A stretch of 30,213 nt of DNA from Sphingomonas sp. S-NIH.Pt15_0812 (GTDB lineage: Bacteria; Pseudomonadota; Alphaproteobacteria; Sphingomonadales; Sphingomonadaceae). The stretch is taken from contig NZ_QLJH01000037.1 of the NCBI RefSeq assembly GCF_003951315.1, positions 1 to 30,213 on the forward strand, written 5' to 3'. The notes beneath the pieces are model-generated. The model made no database searches. It saw only the letters and a program-made list of their open reading frames with translations, and was not told the origin of the DNA. The translations under genes and the position numbers were made by a program. Shown here piece by piece: positions 1-9,010 of the stretch; the first letter of the stretch is position 1; every line of letters begins with the position of its first letter.

Positions 1-2
1 AG

Positions 3-152
3 CCTTCTTCTGTCATGCTCGCGGCGAGCGGTTTCGGTCCAGCCCATATGATCCCCGTGGTCTTCGCAACCCTCGGTGAATCACAACTGGCTGAAATCGC
101 TCAACCTAATTTCCGGTTGGGCTCTAAGGTCGGATCATGGAAACTGACATAA
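3..152 (+). CDS. Possible 3' end of an upstream gene (partial)
   Basis: An open frame enters from the left edge, runs about 49 codons and stops at TAA. It ends within the first codons of the next gene, and its stop shares one base with an internal ATG of that gene (TAATG at 150-154), an arrangement typical of translationally coupled genes. The visible peptide (ending in RLGSKVGSWKLT) matches no family I recognise. Codon use is less GC-rich at third positions than in neighbouring genes, so it may be chance. DUF6445 genes often follow other genes on the same strand, which makes a coupled upstream gene plausible but unproven. Confidence 0.25.
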   Translation, partial: PSSVMLAASGFGPAHMIPVVFATLGESQLAEIAQPNFRLGSKVGSWKLT

Positions 153-805
153 TGGTTCGTCATATTGGCCATCAAGGTGAGCCGCTCGTGATCATAGATG
201 GATTTTCCGCAGATCCCGATGCGCTTCGGACCGCTGCGATCAATGGCGCCTTCGAGCCAGCGGGTAATCATTACCCCGGCATCCGGAGCCCCTTGCCGGA
301 CGGGTACCTCCGGCATCAGTTTCCTATCATTGCACGTGCGTTGGGGCGCGATTTCGGGCCGTTCCGACAAATCCGGGTGCTGGATGCAAGCTTTTCGATG
401 GTGACCCAATCGCCCGAGACACTGCATGTTCGACAACGCATTCCCCATGTCGATGCATATGGCCGGGAACGCATCGCCCTTATCCATTATCTCTCCCCCG
501 ACAATCATGATGGGACGGCTTTCTTCCAGCATCGCGCAACCGGATTCGAGACGATCGACCAGGAGCGGGCACCAACGTTCTTCAGTGCACTTGACGCCGA
601 ATTGCAGGCAGATGTCCCGAACGGTTATATTTCTGGAGATTCCTCATTGTTCGAGTGCATGGACATGGTCGAGGCGCGATATAACCGCGCCCTCCTCTAC
701 CGCAGCCACCTGCTGCACAGCGGCGCAATCAGCATGGATGGCGATCTATCGCCTAAACCCGAGCACGGCCGTCTTACCATTACCGCGTTTCTGGAGATTT
801 CATGA
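137..805 (+). CDS. DUF6445 family protein, putative 2OG-Fe(II) oxygenase-like
   Basis: A 222-residue soluble protein with no signal peptide or membrane segment, full length for the DUF6445 family of sphingomonads and caulobacters. The sequence shows an H-x-D pair (H104, D106 in PHVDAYGRERIALIHYLSPDNHDGT), a distal histidine in SHLLHSG (H194) and a following arginine (R212). This is the order of iron ligands and 2-oxoglutarate contact expected of a cupin-fold Fe(II) dioxygenase. From family knowledge, such genes often sit near tryptophan-halogenase-like and TonB-receptor genes; here the left edge cuts the context. The ATG at 137 is chosen because AAGG lies 7 nt upstream; ATG 152 is the alternative. 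The substrate is unknown, and the oxygenase role is inferred from motif order only. Confidence 0.8.
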   Translation: METDIMVRHIGHQGEPLVIIDGFSADPDALRTAAINGAFEPAGNHYPGIRSPLPDGYLRHQFPIIARALGRDFGPFRQIRVLDASFSMVTQSPETLHVRQRIPHVDAYGRERIALIHYLSPDNHDGTAFFQHRATGFETIDQERAPTFFSALDAELQADVPNGYISGDSSLFECMDMVEARYNRALLYRSHLLHSGAISMDGDLSPKPEHGRLTITAFLEIS

Positions 806-954
806 GGGCGCGTAGGGCGACCCGATCGTCGAAGACATGTTCCCATGCCTTTGAACGCAATAGAGCTGCTCCGCGAGCTGCTCGAACATCCATTCCGCTT
901 CGAGGCAAGATCACTTCGCCCTGCCCGCAACTGTCGCCGCCTCCCAAAATTGGG

Positions 955-1989
955 TCAGCCGTGCGATGACAGGCCGGCGAGAAAGGCGGCGACATTGTCC
1001 CCAAGTTCGGCCGCGGCATAACCGCCTTCCATGACGGTCACGGGCGGAAGCCCCGCTGATGCGATACAAGCGCCCAGCGCCGCGAAATCATCTTGCTCCA
1101 GCGCGAAATGCGAAATCGGATCGCCTCTATAGGTATCCGCCCCAAAGGACAGAACCAGCAGCCGCGTACCGAAGTCCGCGATCGCCGCCAGCGCGCGATC
1201 GAGTGCAGGGCGATAGGTCCCCCAGCCCGTTCCGCGCGGCAGCGGCAGATTGAGCGTAGCGCCCCGCCCCGCCCCCTCCCCATCCTCGTCGGCATGGCCC
1301 CAGTAGAAGGGGTAATCGGCAGTCGGGTCGGCGTGGATCGAGACGAACAGTATGGAAGGATCGCGCAGGAAGATATCCTGCGTACCATTGCCGTGATGAT
1401 AGTCGACGTCGAGGATCGCGACCGGCCCCAGCCCCCGACGATGCGCCTCGGCTGCGACGATGGCAGCGCTGTTGAGGAAGCAATAGCCGCCGCAATAATC
1501 GCGGCCGGCATGATGGCCGGGTGGACGACACAAGGCGAAGGCACCGGACGCGCCATCGGCAACCGCATCAAGCGCGGTCAGTGCGGACTGTGCCGACCAA
1601 TAGGCCGAGTCCCACGTGCCTGCAGTGATCGGCGTCACCACGTCATAGCTGTAGCGGCCAAGCCGCGCGTCGATCCGGGACAGGTCGACCGGGCGGCGCC
1701 CGACGATCGGCCAGGCATAGCCGATCGCATCGCCGTCGCGCCCGGCGGCCCGCCAATCGGCATGCGCCCTCTTTAGGAAATCGAGATAGGCGGCATCGTG
1801 CACGGCCAGCAGCGGGTCCATGCCAAAGTCACGTGCGGGTTCGGCCGATCCGATCGCTGCCAGGATCGTCTGGGCGCGCGCGGGCGTTTCCTGAAAGGCG
1901 GTCCAGTCGCCATTGTGCATTTCACGAACCGGAGCATGCGAAAGCTGGCGCTGGTCGAACACGATCTTCATCATCGACGGACAACGCAT
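955..1989 (-). CDS. Histone deacetylase family protein (class II HDAC / acetylpolyamine amidohydrolase)
   Basis: A zinc-dependent deacetylase-fold enzyme that removes acetyl groups from acetylated polyamines or lysine side chains; it is cytoplasmic. From the chosen start the protein has 344 residues. The class II signature PPGHHA carries the catalytic His pair (H159, H160). Zinc ligands are D196 and H198 in DVDYHHGNGT and D285 in SFGADTYRGDP. The transition-state tyrosine is Y324 in MEGGY. The ATG at 1989 is preferred because AGGA lies 7 nt upstream; starts at 1974 or 1971 (MMKIVFDQRQ) are possible, and the open frame extends to 2034. The gene converges on the DUF6445 gene and follows the beta-helix gene on the same strand after 149 bp containing a dispersed repeat. 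All catalytic residues are present; the natural substrate cannot be told from sequence. Confidence 0.9.
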   Translation of the reverse strand: MRCPSMMKIVFDQRQLSHAPVREMHNGDWTAFQETPARAQTILAAIGSAEPARDFGMDPLLAVHDAAYLDFLKRAHADWRAAGRDGDAIGYAWPIVGRRPVDLSRIDARLGRYSYDVVTPITAGTWDSAYWSAQSALTALDAVADGASGAFALCRPPGHHAGRDYCGGYCFLNSAAIVAAEAHRRGLGPVAILDVDYHHGNGTQDIFLRDPSILFVSIHADPTADYPFYWGHADEDGEGAGRGATLNLPLPRGTGWGTYRPALDRALAAIADFGTRLLVLSFGADTYRGDPISHFALEQDDFAALGACIASAGLPPVTVMEGGYAAAELGDNVAAFLAGLSSHG

Positions 1990-2062
1990 CAATCTGTCCT
2001 GAGGCCCATGGCGCGACACCTGCGGGTCCTGCATATTAGCTATTATTGGTGACGATGCGCCA

Positions 2063-2124
2063 GACCCGTAAGTGGACGTTCATCTGCCCGCCTCACCCCA
2101 TCCAGCTTCTGCCATTCGGCCCAT
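2063..2124 (+). repeat. Dispersed 61-nt intergenic repeat, copy 1 (degenerate)
   Basis: Begins GACCCGTAAGTGG and ends CAGCTTCTGCCATTCGG. It matches the consensus GACCCA-N4-CGGTCATTC ... CTTC-N-G-CCATTCGTTCAT with several changes in the first half. It lies between the beta-helix gene and the deacetylase gene. The 3' half is well conserved. Confidence 0.6.
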
Positions 2125-2138
2125 GGCGCTGTCGGGGT

Positions 2139-3890
2139 CTACCCTCCCTTGCCGGCATATCGGGTCAGCGTCTGGCGGATGCTGCCCGGCCGCGCGGCCT
2201 CTCCCGCATCGTTGACCAGATGCGCGATGGTTCCCTTGCCGCCGCCCAGCGAGATCGTAGTGACATCCGATACGCGTACGCCCGGCGTGTCGGGCACCTC
2301 CACCGCGCTCGCGAGCACGATCGAGGGATCGGCGGTGAAGTTGGCGTAGATCCCCATGCCCACCGCCTGGTGCCGGCGGACGTGATTTGCGACCTTATAT
2401 GCCGCCCATCCGCGCGGCGAGTCCGCCCGCCAGGCGCGCTGGCTCGGCGGATCATATGGCAGTTCGTTCTGGTAGAAGAAGGTCCGGCCATCCTCGCCGT
2501 TCCACAGCGTCTGCCAGCCCTGGAAATGCTCGACGAACAGTCCGTAGCAGGTGACATGATCCCCGTTGACGACCAGGCCGTGGGTCGCCCGGCTCTCGTC
2601 CCAGCCAACATGGACCCGACCGCCATTGCGGTCGCCGTGATCGGCGCGCCAGATCCAGAGATGGTCGCCGATGACGTGGTGGCTGTTGACCTCCAGGCAG
2701 GTCCCGGCATTCCCTACCGTGGCCCCGCCGACGCGGAAGAAAAGATCGGCGAGCAAGGTCGGGTTGTCGCGATGATTGCCGGCCGCGCCGCGTGGCCCGA
2801 CCTGCACCAGCACTGGCGTGTTCTGCGGCCCTGCGTCGACCAGCAGCCCGGCGATCGTCACCCCGGCCACGTCGGCGACGGTGAGCGCGGCTGACCCATC
2901 CTCGGCCAGCAGGGTTGCCAGACCAAGGCCGAGGACGACCGTATCGGCCCGCACCACCCGCAGCGGCTCGCGCAGCCGATATACGCCTGGCGTGAGCAGA
3001 AGATGGTGACCCGCCGCAAGCGCGCGGTTGATCGTCGCGACCGGCGTCGTCGGATCGGCGATCAGCACCTCGTCCAGCGGCAGGTGGCGTCCGGCGGGTG
3101 CCTGATCCCAGGACACGCCGGCCACGTCACGCCGCAGCGCCGGGACGAAGATGGTCCAGTCACCCCCCGGCCCCACGCAAAGAAACGGTTTCTCGCGGAC
3201 CACGGGCACGGTCCCCAGCGTCGTATAGGGTGGCGTCGGGAAACGCGTCGCGGGTGCCCCCGCGACACCCATGAACATCATGTTCCAGTTCGATCCCTCC
3301 CAGCCGGCCATATGGCTGTTGCGGGTGAACCATTGCTGCTGCGTGCCGGAGCGGATCGTGCCGTCGACCCGGCAATCGGCCATGAAACCGCCGCTCGACC
3401 AGCCGCCATCGTCCAACGCCAGGTCGCCGGCCAGATGGACGCGGCGATAGGGGGCGGCCTGTGACACGGCCCAGCGATCCATGCCGTCGGGCGGCCGTAT
3501 CGCCAGATTTTCCACGCTCCGCCAGAAATTGACCAGGGCCATGCCCTTGGCCCAGTCCGCCTCGGCATGGACATGGCCGGTCACGGTCACATCGTCCGGC
3601 AGGGTGCCCAGACCCACGACCTGGGTGAAGAAGCCGACATTGATATCGAGTCGGTGGTTGCCTGGCTTGAGCAGGATCGCTTGGCGCCTGTCGGTGAAAT
3701 GCGCGCGCTCCTGCTGTGCGAACCAGCGGGCGATTACCGCCTGCGTGCCCGGCTCGCCGGGATCGACGATCAGGACGTTGGGCCCCAGGTCAGGATCGCG
3801 GCCTCCTATGACCGGCGTCGCTTTCGCCATCGCACCGATCCCTATCGCAGCCATGCCGGCAACCAGCCCGCGACGCGTCGTTGTATGCAT
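2139..3890 (-). CDS. Tat-exported right-handed beta-helix protein (pectate-lyase-like fold)
   Basis: A 583-residue exported protein. The N-terminus has a twin-arginine motif (TTRRGLV, R6-R7) followed by a small hydrophobic stretch and Ala-rich cleavage region, so Tat export is likely. The body opens with VDPG and continues in short beta-rich, Asn/Gly/His-rich segments typical of pectate-lyase-superfamily solenoids. Similar proteins are often named putative glycosyl hydrolase or, misleadingly, coagulation factor 5/8 domain protein. No catalytic residues can be assigned with confidence. The ATG at 3890 is supported by AGGAG about 8 nt upstream; an open frame continues farther upstream to 4154 but runs through a dispersed repeat and is not expected to be translated. 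Located in the periplasm or outside the cell; the polysaccharide substrate is unknown. Confidence 0.8.
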   Translation of the reverse strand: MHTTTRRGLVAGMAAIGIGAMAKATPVIGGRDPDLGPNVLIVDPGEPGTQAVIARWFAQQERAHFTDRRQAILLKPGNHRLDINVGFFTQVVGLGTLPDDVTVTGHVHAEADWAKGMALVNFWRSVENLAIRPPDGMDRWAVSQAAPYRRVHLAGDLALDDGGWSSGGFMADCRVDGTIRSGTQQQWFTRNSHMAGWEGSNWNMMFMGVAGAPATRFPTPPYTTLGTVPVVREKPFLCVGPGGDWTIFVPALRRDVAGVSWDQAPAGRHLPLDEVLIADPTTPVATINRALAAGHHLLLTPGVYRLREPLRVVRADTVVLGLGLATLLAEDGSAALTVADVAGVTIAGLLVDAGPQNTPVLVQVGPRGAAGNHRDNPTLLADLFFRVGGATVGNAGTCLEVNSHHVIGDHLWIWRADHGDRNGGRVHVGWDESRATHGLVVNGDHVTCYGLFVEHFQGWQTLWNGEDGRTFFYQNELPYDPPSQRAWRADSPRGWAAYKVANHVRRHQAVGMGIYANFTADPSIVLASAVEVPDTPGVRVSDVTTISLGGGKGTIAHLVNDAGEAARPGSIRQTLTRYAGKGG

Positions 3891-4243
3891 CCCGCCCTCT
3901 CCTGTTATCCTTGCCCAGTTTAAGAGAACATTTTCCGCCTGAAAGCACGAGCTTATGAGCACGCGCTGACGCATGTACGCACCGGTGCACGCATAGTGAG
4001 CCGAAGCTTTCTGACGACACAACGGGTAAGAGCCTGCGGAGACATACCCCTGAAATTTGGTGCAACGACCCACCTTCCGGTCATTCGCACCTCCTCTTCC
4101 GTCCCCCAACTTCAGACGTTCATTCATCTCCGCGATCTGACCTCGTTGGGGCATATCGGACGAACAGAATACGAGGCTCCGCCTCCATCGGACATTCGCA
4201 GCACACCCTTCGTTTGTATATCGCGTCGCCCTCGACAGCTGGA
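3891..4243. other. Divergent intergenic region
   Basis: This 353-bp region separates the minus-strand beta-helix gene from the plus-strand metallophosphoesterase and must hold both promoters. Two things are visible: a 22-bp imperfect palindrome at 3973-3994 with a perfect GCACCGGTGC core, a candidate regulator site for the beta-helix gene, and a dispersed repeat at 4067-4128. No convincing promoter hexamers or RNA structure were found. Confidence 0.5.
4067..4128 (+). repeat. Dispersed 61-nt intergenic repeat, copy 2
   Basis: GACCCACCTTCCGGTCATTCG at the 5' end and AACTTCAGACGTTCATTCATC at the 3' end. Good match to the consensus with a one-base longer spacer. Lies between divergent genes. Confidence 0.75.
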
Positions 4244-5371
4244 GTGAGTACGATCTTCAATCTCGTCTTTGCCGTGCCCACGCTGATCGTCCTGAGCCGC
4301 TGGCTGTGGCCGTTGCCGCTACCGCTGTGGGTGAAAATAGCGACTGGGCTTCTGATGCTCGCTGCATCGCAATTCCACCTGTGGAGCCGGGTCTCGTCGG
4401 GTTCGGTGTTCGCCCCTGAGTTCCCCCGCCCCTTCGTGATCCTGTTCAACTGGGCATTCGGCGCACTGCTCCTGCTCGCATTGTTCCAGTTGGTCCTCGA
4501 CCTAGGGACCGTAGCGACAATGCTGGTTCGCCAGGCGGCGATCCATCAACCCGCTCCGCTACGATACGCAGCGGCCGGGCTGGCGGCGGTGCTGGCCGCG
4601 ATCGGCGTCGCCAACGCGTTGCGCGTCCCGCCGGTCAGGGACGTGACGGTCATGGTCCATGACCTGCCACCCTCCTTCGACGGCTACCGCATCGTCCAAC
4701 TGACCGACCTGCATATCAGCCGAGTGTTCACGGCAGGCTGGGCGCAGGCGGTCGTCGAGCGCACCAATGCCGCCGGCGCCGATCTGACCGTGGTAACCGG
4801 CGACTTCATCGACGGATCACTCGCCATGCGTCAGGCCGACGTCGAGCCGCTGCGAAGGTTGAGCGCACCCGACGGGGTCTATGCCATCCCGGGCAATCAT
4901 GAGTATTTCTTCAACTATGGCGAGTGGATGCGGCACCTGTCGGCCATGGGTTTCCGCTTGTTGACCAACGGTCATGCCGTGATCGATCGAGGCAGCGATC
5001 AACTGGTCGTCGCGGGTGTCACCGACTTGTCGGCGCGGGGTGCCGGTGAAGCGGCACCGGACCTTGGACAAGCGCTCCGCGGCGCGCCCGCTGGTGCCCC
5101 GATTGTTCTGCTGGACCACCAACCACGCAACGCGGCTGCGGCTGCCGCGCGCGGCGTCGCGCTTCAGCTATCCGGGCATACGCATGGCGGGATGATCGTC
5201 GGGCTCGACCGGCTGGTCGCGCGAGGCAATGCCGGCTTCGTATCGGGCCGTTACGCGGTGGACGGCATGACACTCTATGTCAGTAACGGCACGGGGCTCT
5301 GGCCGGGCTTCACGCTCAGGCTAGGCGTACCATCCGAAATTACCCGGTTCACCTTGCGACGGACGACATAG
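4244..5371 (+). CDS. Membrane-anchored metallophosphoesterase (YaeI/YkuE-like)
   Basis: A binuclear-metal phosphoesterase tethered to the inner membrane by N-terminal hydrophobic helices. From the GTG start it has 375 residues. About three membrane segments occupy the first 130 residues, then the calcineurin-like domain carries every metal motif: TDLHIS (D155, H157), TGDFID (D187), PGNHEY (N218, H219) and SGHTHGG (H312, H314). Relatives in E. coli and Bacillus act on UDP-diacylglucosamine-like or related lipid-linked phosphoesters, but the substrate here is not determined. The start is uncertain: GTG 4244 lacks a well-spaced ribosome site, and TTG 4214 is in frame upstream. It is the only gene of its transcription unit, flanked on both sides by dispersed repeats. 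Confidence 0.87.
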   Translation: MSTIFNLVFAVPTLIVLSRWLWPLPLPLWVKIATGLLMLAASQFHLWSRVSSGSVFAPEFPRPFVILFNWAFGALLLLALFQLVLDLGTVATMLVRQAAIHQPAPLRYAAAGLAAVLAAIGVANALRVPPVRDVTVMVHDLPPSFDGYRIVQLTDLHISRVFTAGWAQAVVERTNAAGADLTVVTGDFIDGSLAMRQADVEPLRRLSAPDGVYAIPGNHEYFFNYGEWMRHLSAMGFRLLTNGHAVIDRGSDQLVVAGVTDLSARGAGEAAPDLGQALRGAPAGAPIVLLDHQPRNAAAAAARGVALQLSGHTHGGMIVGLDRLVARGNAGFVSGRYAVDGMTLYVSNGTGLWPGFTLRLGVPSEITRFTLRRTT

Positions 5372-5399
5372 GGCAGCAACAGTCGAGTAACTTCAATCT

Positions 5400-5460
5400 G
5401 ACCAACAATCGGTCGGTCGAGCACAACCTTCAACGCCCCTATAACTGCCGCTCGTTCATC
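5400..5460 (+). repeat. Dispersed 61-nt intergenic repeat, copy 3 (degenerate)
   Basis: Starts GACCAACAATCGGTCGGTCG and ends ACTGCCGCTCGTTCATC. Exactly 61 nt, with both conserved ends recognisable. Lies between the convergent metallophosphoesterase and acyltransferase-synthetase genes. Confidence 0.6.
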
Positions 5461-5530
5461 TGAGCAGACCGCCCCACCCGCTCGCGAACCATCCCGGGCG
5501 GAACGCCTTTTGTACCCCGCTACGCCCCGA

Positions 5531-8500
5531 TCACACGGACTCTTCCTCACCAACATTGCCCGTCCGGTCGACGCGTCCGTCAGCCGCGGCACACTCAGCC
5601 ATGGCGACATAGTCGAGCTTGCCCGTGGCCAGCACTGGCAACGTCTCGACCACGCGAACGTCTTTCGGCACTGATAGTTCGGCGATGCCATTGCCTCGCG
5701 CCCATTGCTGCAGTGCGCCGACGGTCGCGCTCGCCTGCGTCGTGAACAATACCAGCTGCTCGCCCTTGCGCGCGTCGGGACGCGTCACCACGGCATGTTC
5801 GGCATTCGGCCACAGCCTGGCGGCATAGCCCTCGACCGCAGGGAGCGACACCATCTCGCCACCGATCTTGGCGAATCGTTTGGCGCGGCCTTTGATGGTC
5901 ACGAAGCCTGTATCGTCGATCGTGACAATATCACCGCTGTCGTGCCACCCGCCCTCCGTCGGTTGCAGCACGCCAGGTGCATCCGCCTTCAGATAGCCCG
6001 CCATGATGTTCGGCCCGCGGATAGACAGGCGGCCGCCCCCTTCGATCCCCGGCACCGGCTCCAGCCGGGCCTCGACGCCGGGCAGCAGCCGGCCGACGCT
6101 GCCCGCCCTAAAGTGCATGGGCGTATTCACAGCGATCACCGGCGCCGCCTCGGTCGCGCCATAGCCTTCGAGGATGCGCAGGCCGAACTTTTCGGCATAG
6201 GTCCGCCGCGTCTCGTCGCGTATCCGTTCTGCGCCGGCGAAGATGTAGCGGAGCGCGTAGAAGTCGTAACCGTGGGCCATGCGGGCATAGCCCGACAGGA
6301 ATGTGTCGGTGCCGAACAGGATCGTCGCATTGGCGTCATAGGCAGTGCCGGGACGATGCGGTAATGGAGCGGGCTGGGATAGAGCAACGTCTTCACTCCC
6401 GACAGGATCGGCAGCAAGGTGCCGCCGGTCAGCCCGAAGCTGTGGAACACCGGCAGCGCGTTGAGCACGACATCTGCCGAGTTGAAGTCGATCCGCGCCG
6501 ACAGCTGGAGGCAATTGGACAGCAGGTTGCGATGCGTCAGCACGACACCCTTAGGCAGCCCTTCCGATCCGCTGGTGAACAGGATCACCGCCGGCGCGTC
6601 GGGCGACACATTGTGCCGGCGATGCAGCCGCTCCGCCCAACGCGTCGCGGCCAGCGCGCGCAGCTTAGCAAGGGTGCCGATCGCGGCGCCGACATCCTCG
6701 AGATAGACGATGCGAAGGCCCGTCGCCTCCAACCCGGCAAGCACCTCCCCCAATTTCACCTGCTCGACGAAGGCACGCGCGGTGACGATGGCGCGCACCT
6801 CCGCCGCGACGCAGGCCGCCTTCAAGTTGGCGAGGCCGGCGGTGTAGTTCAGCATCGCCGGCACGCGGCCGATACCCTGGAGCGCGAAGAAGCTCGCGAC
6901 GACCGCATTGACGTTGGGCAGCATCAGCCCGACCGCCTCGCCCGGCTGCGTCAGCGCCGCCAGCGGACGGCCCAGTGCGATGCTGCCGGTCAGCAGCCGC
7001 ACATACGTCATCGGTTCGCGTTTCACATCCTCGACCACCGGCCGCCGGGCGCCGTGCACGCCCTTCGCATCGATCAGCGCCTGGTAGAGCGTGCGGTCGG
7101 TGTCGGATGTCGCGAAGATCATGTCGCTCATCACGTCGTACAGCTTCGCGCCCGCGGCGGCCCGGCGTTGCCGCGCCGTCTCGCCCTCGACCGCGAACCG
7201 CTGCGGCGGCAGGATGGTGAGGTCGATCTTCGGGAAGGTGCGCAGCCGCACCTTGCCCTTTAGCCGCGAGAACGGCGTGAACTGCGCGCCCGCGATGCGC
7301 ACCGGCACGATGGGGGCGTCGGCCTTGTCGGCGACCATGCCGGGCCCGTCGAACACCTTCATCAGTGCGCCGGTCACGGTGATGCGGCCTTCGGGGAAGA
7401 TCACCAGCGTCCGCCCCTCGCGCACCGCCTTGACCATCGCCTTCGCCGCCATCGGGTTGGTGGGGTCGACCGGAAAGGCGTCGAACATGCCGAGGAATGG
7501 CCAAACCCACCACGCCTTCGCGATCGACATCGCGACCGCGAACGTCGGCTTGCCCGGCAGGAAGGCGGCGAGCAGCAGCCCGTCGAGGAACGAGACGTGG
7601 TTGACCACCACCACCGCACGCTCGCCCGGTTGCGGCATGTACTCCGCGCCATGCACATCGACGCGATAGAACAGCACGAGCAGCGAGCGGACCAGCCCCT
7701 TGAACACCGTCTCCGGCAACAACCAGCACGAGATGAGCGCAATCGCCAGCGTCGCAAAGCCCATCGCACCGATGATGCCGGGCACGCTGGTTCCCGTCGC
7801 CAGCAACAGCGTGACGACCACGACCATGAGGACGGTAACGATGGCGTTGACGATGTTGTTCGCCGCGATCACGCGCGAACGTTCGGCGGGATCCGTATGG
7901 ACCTGCAGGATGGCGTAGAGCGGCACGATGAACACGCCGCCCGCAAAGGCGAGGCCGACCAGCCCGATCAGGATCGGCCAGCTGCCCGCGCTGGCCAGGA
8001 AGGCGGCGACATCGGCGTCTGGCACCGTCACGGTGAAGCTGCGCGTCGCGACCCACAGCTCGATCAGGCACGCCGCCATCGCCAGCGCGGCGACCGGCAC
8101 GTAGCGCGCCGACACCTCGCCGCCGAGCAGCCTGTTGACCACCAGCGATCCCGCCGCCACCGACAGCGAGAAGACGAGCAGGAACAGCGTCACCACGCCG
8201 CCCCCTGCCCCCAGCGTCCCGCTGACCAGCGGCGCGAACTCCGACAGCAGGATCGCGCCGATCGCGAAGAACCAGCTGATCCCCAGGATCGCCAGCCACA
8301 CGCCCCGCCCGGCGCGCGCGACCGACAGGATCTGCATCGTGCTGCGCCAGATGTTACGATCGATCGGGTCCCCCGAACCCAGGGACGGCGCGCTCGGCAC
8401 CGAAAGGCTGACGAGGAAGCCGAGCAGCGCGACGCCGACAGCGATCAGCCCCCCTCCCACGCCGGGATCAGCCCGCCAGCCAGTTGGCCTGCAAGGATGG

Positions 8501-8969
8501 CGAGGAACGTCCCCGCCTCGATCAGGCCGGTGCCGCCCATGAGCTCATGACGATCGAGATGCTGCGGCAGGATTGAATATTTGACCGGGCCGAAGATCGT
8601 CGAATGCACGCCCATCAGGAACAGGCAGGCGAGCAGCACCGGCACCGACTGGAACCAGAAGCCGCCAAGCGCCAGCAGCATGATGCCGACCTCTGCGGCT
8701 TTCACCACGCGCACCAGCACCGCCTTGTCCCACTTGTCGGCCAGCTGGCCCGCGAGGCCCGACAGCAGAAAATAGGGCAGGATGAACAGACCGGTGGCGA
8801 TCGTCGCCAGCAACTCCGCCTTCGCCGGCGCCGCAGCGTAAAGCGTGAAGTTGACGAGGAACAACATCGCGAACTTCAACAGGTTATCGTTAAAGGCACC
8901 CAAGAACTGAACGACGAACAGCGGCGCGAAGCGGCGCTTGCCGAGCAGTGACAGATCTGGTGCGGACAT
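5531..8969 (-). pseudogene. Frameshifted acyl-[ACP]-phospholipid O-acyltransferase fusion: MFS + PlsC + acyl-ACP synthetase
   Basis: One large gene read in three pieces: 8969-8445, 8460-6136 and 6514-5531. The first piece is an LplT-like MFS N-terminus (FLGAFNDNLLKFAM). The second holds the rest of the transporter, a PlsC domain (NHVSFLD, FPEGR, IVPVRIAG) and the first half of an AMP-forming synthetase (FTSGSEGLPKG). The third holds the synthetase C-half (EGYGATEAAP, HDSGD, GKLDY). The family imports lysophospholipid, charges fatty acid and reacylates at the inner membrane. Two single-base losses break it, one in a run of six C (8449-8454, G on the coding strand) and one at 6341-6345. Restoring one base at each gives 1146 residues, the usual fusion length. 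ATG 8969 has GGGGAG 8 nt upstream. It lies 41 bp after the DUF2339 gene, so probably the same operon. Decay, sequencing error or recoding are all possible. Confidence 0.85.
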
Positions 8970-9010
8970 GATGGCAGCTCCCCTTTATATGAGGCGATAG
9001 CAGTGAAGTC

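Noticed and set aside
806..954. Possible eleventh repeat copy or transposase remnant between the DUF6445 and deacetylase genes
   Set aside because: GACCC at 819 is followed by no conserved repeat end at the right distance, and no transposase motif is convincing in any frame.
3891..4154. N-terminal extension of the beta-helix protein to 4154
   Set aside because: The extension translates repeat copy 2 and would bury the Tat signal; the ATG at 3890 has a good ribosome site.
7597..8550. Long open frame on the plus strand opposite the acyltransferase fusion (317 codons, very rich in Arg, His, Gln and Asp)
   Set aside because: Antisense shadow of GC-rich coding sequence; composition is that of reversed codons and the other strand encodes recognisable MFS/PlsC domains.
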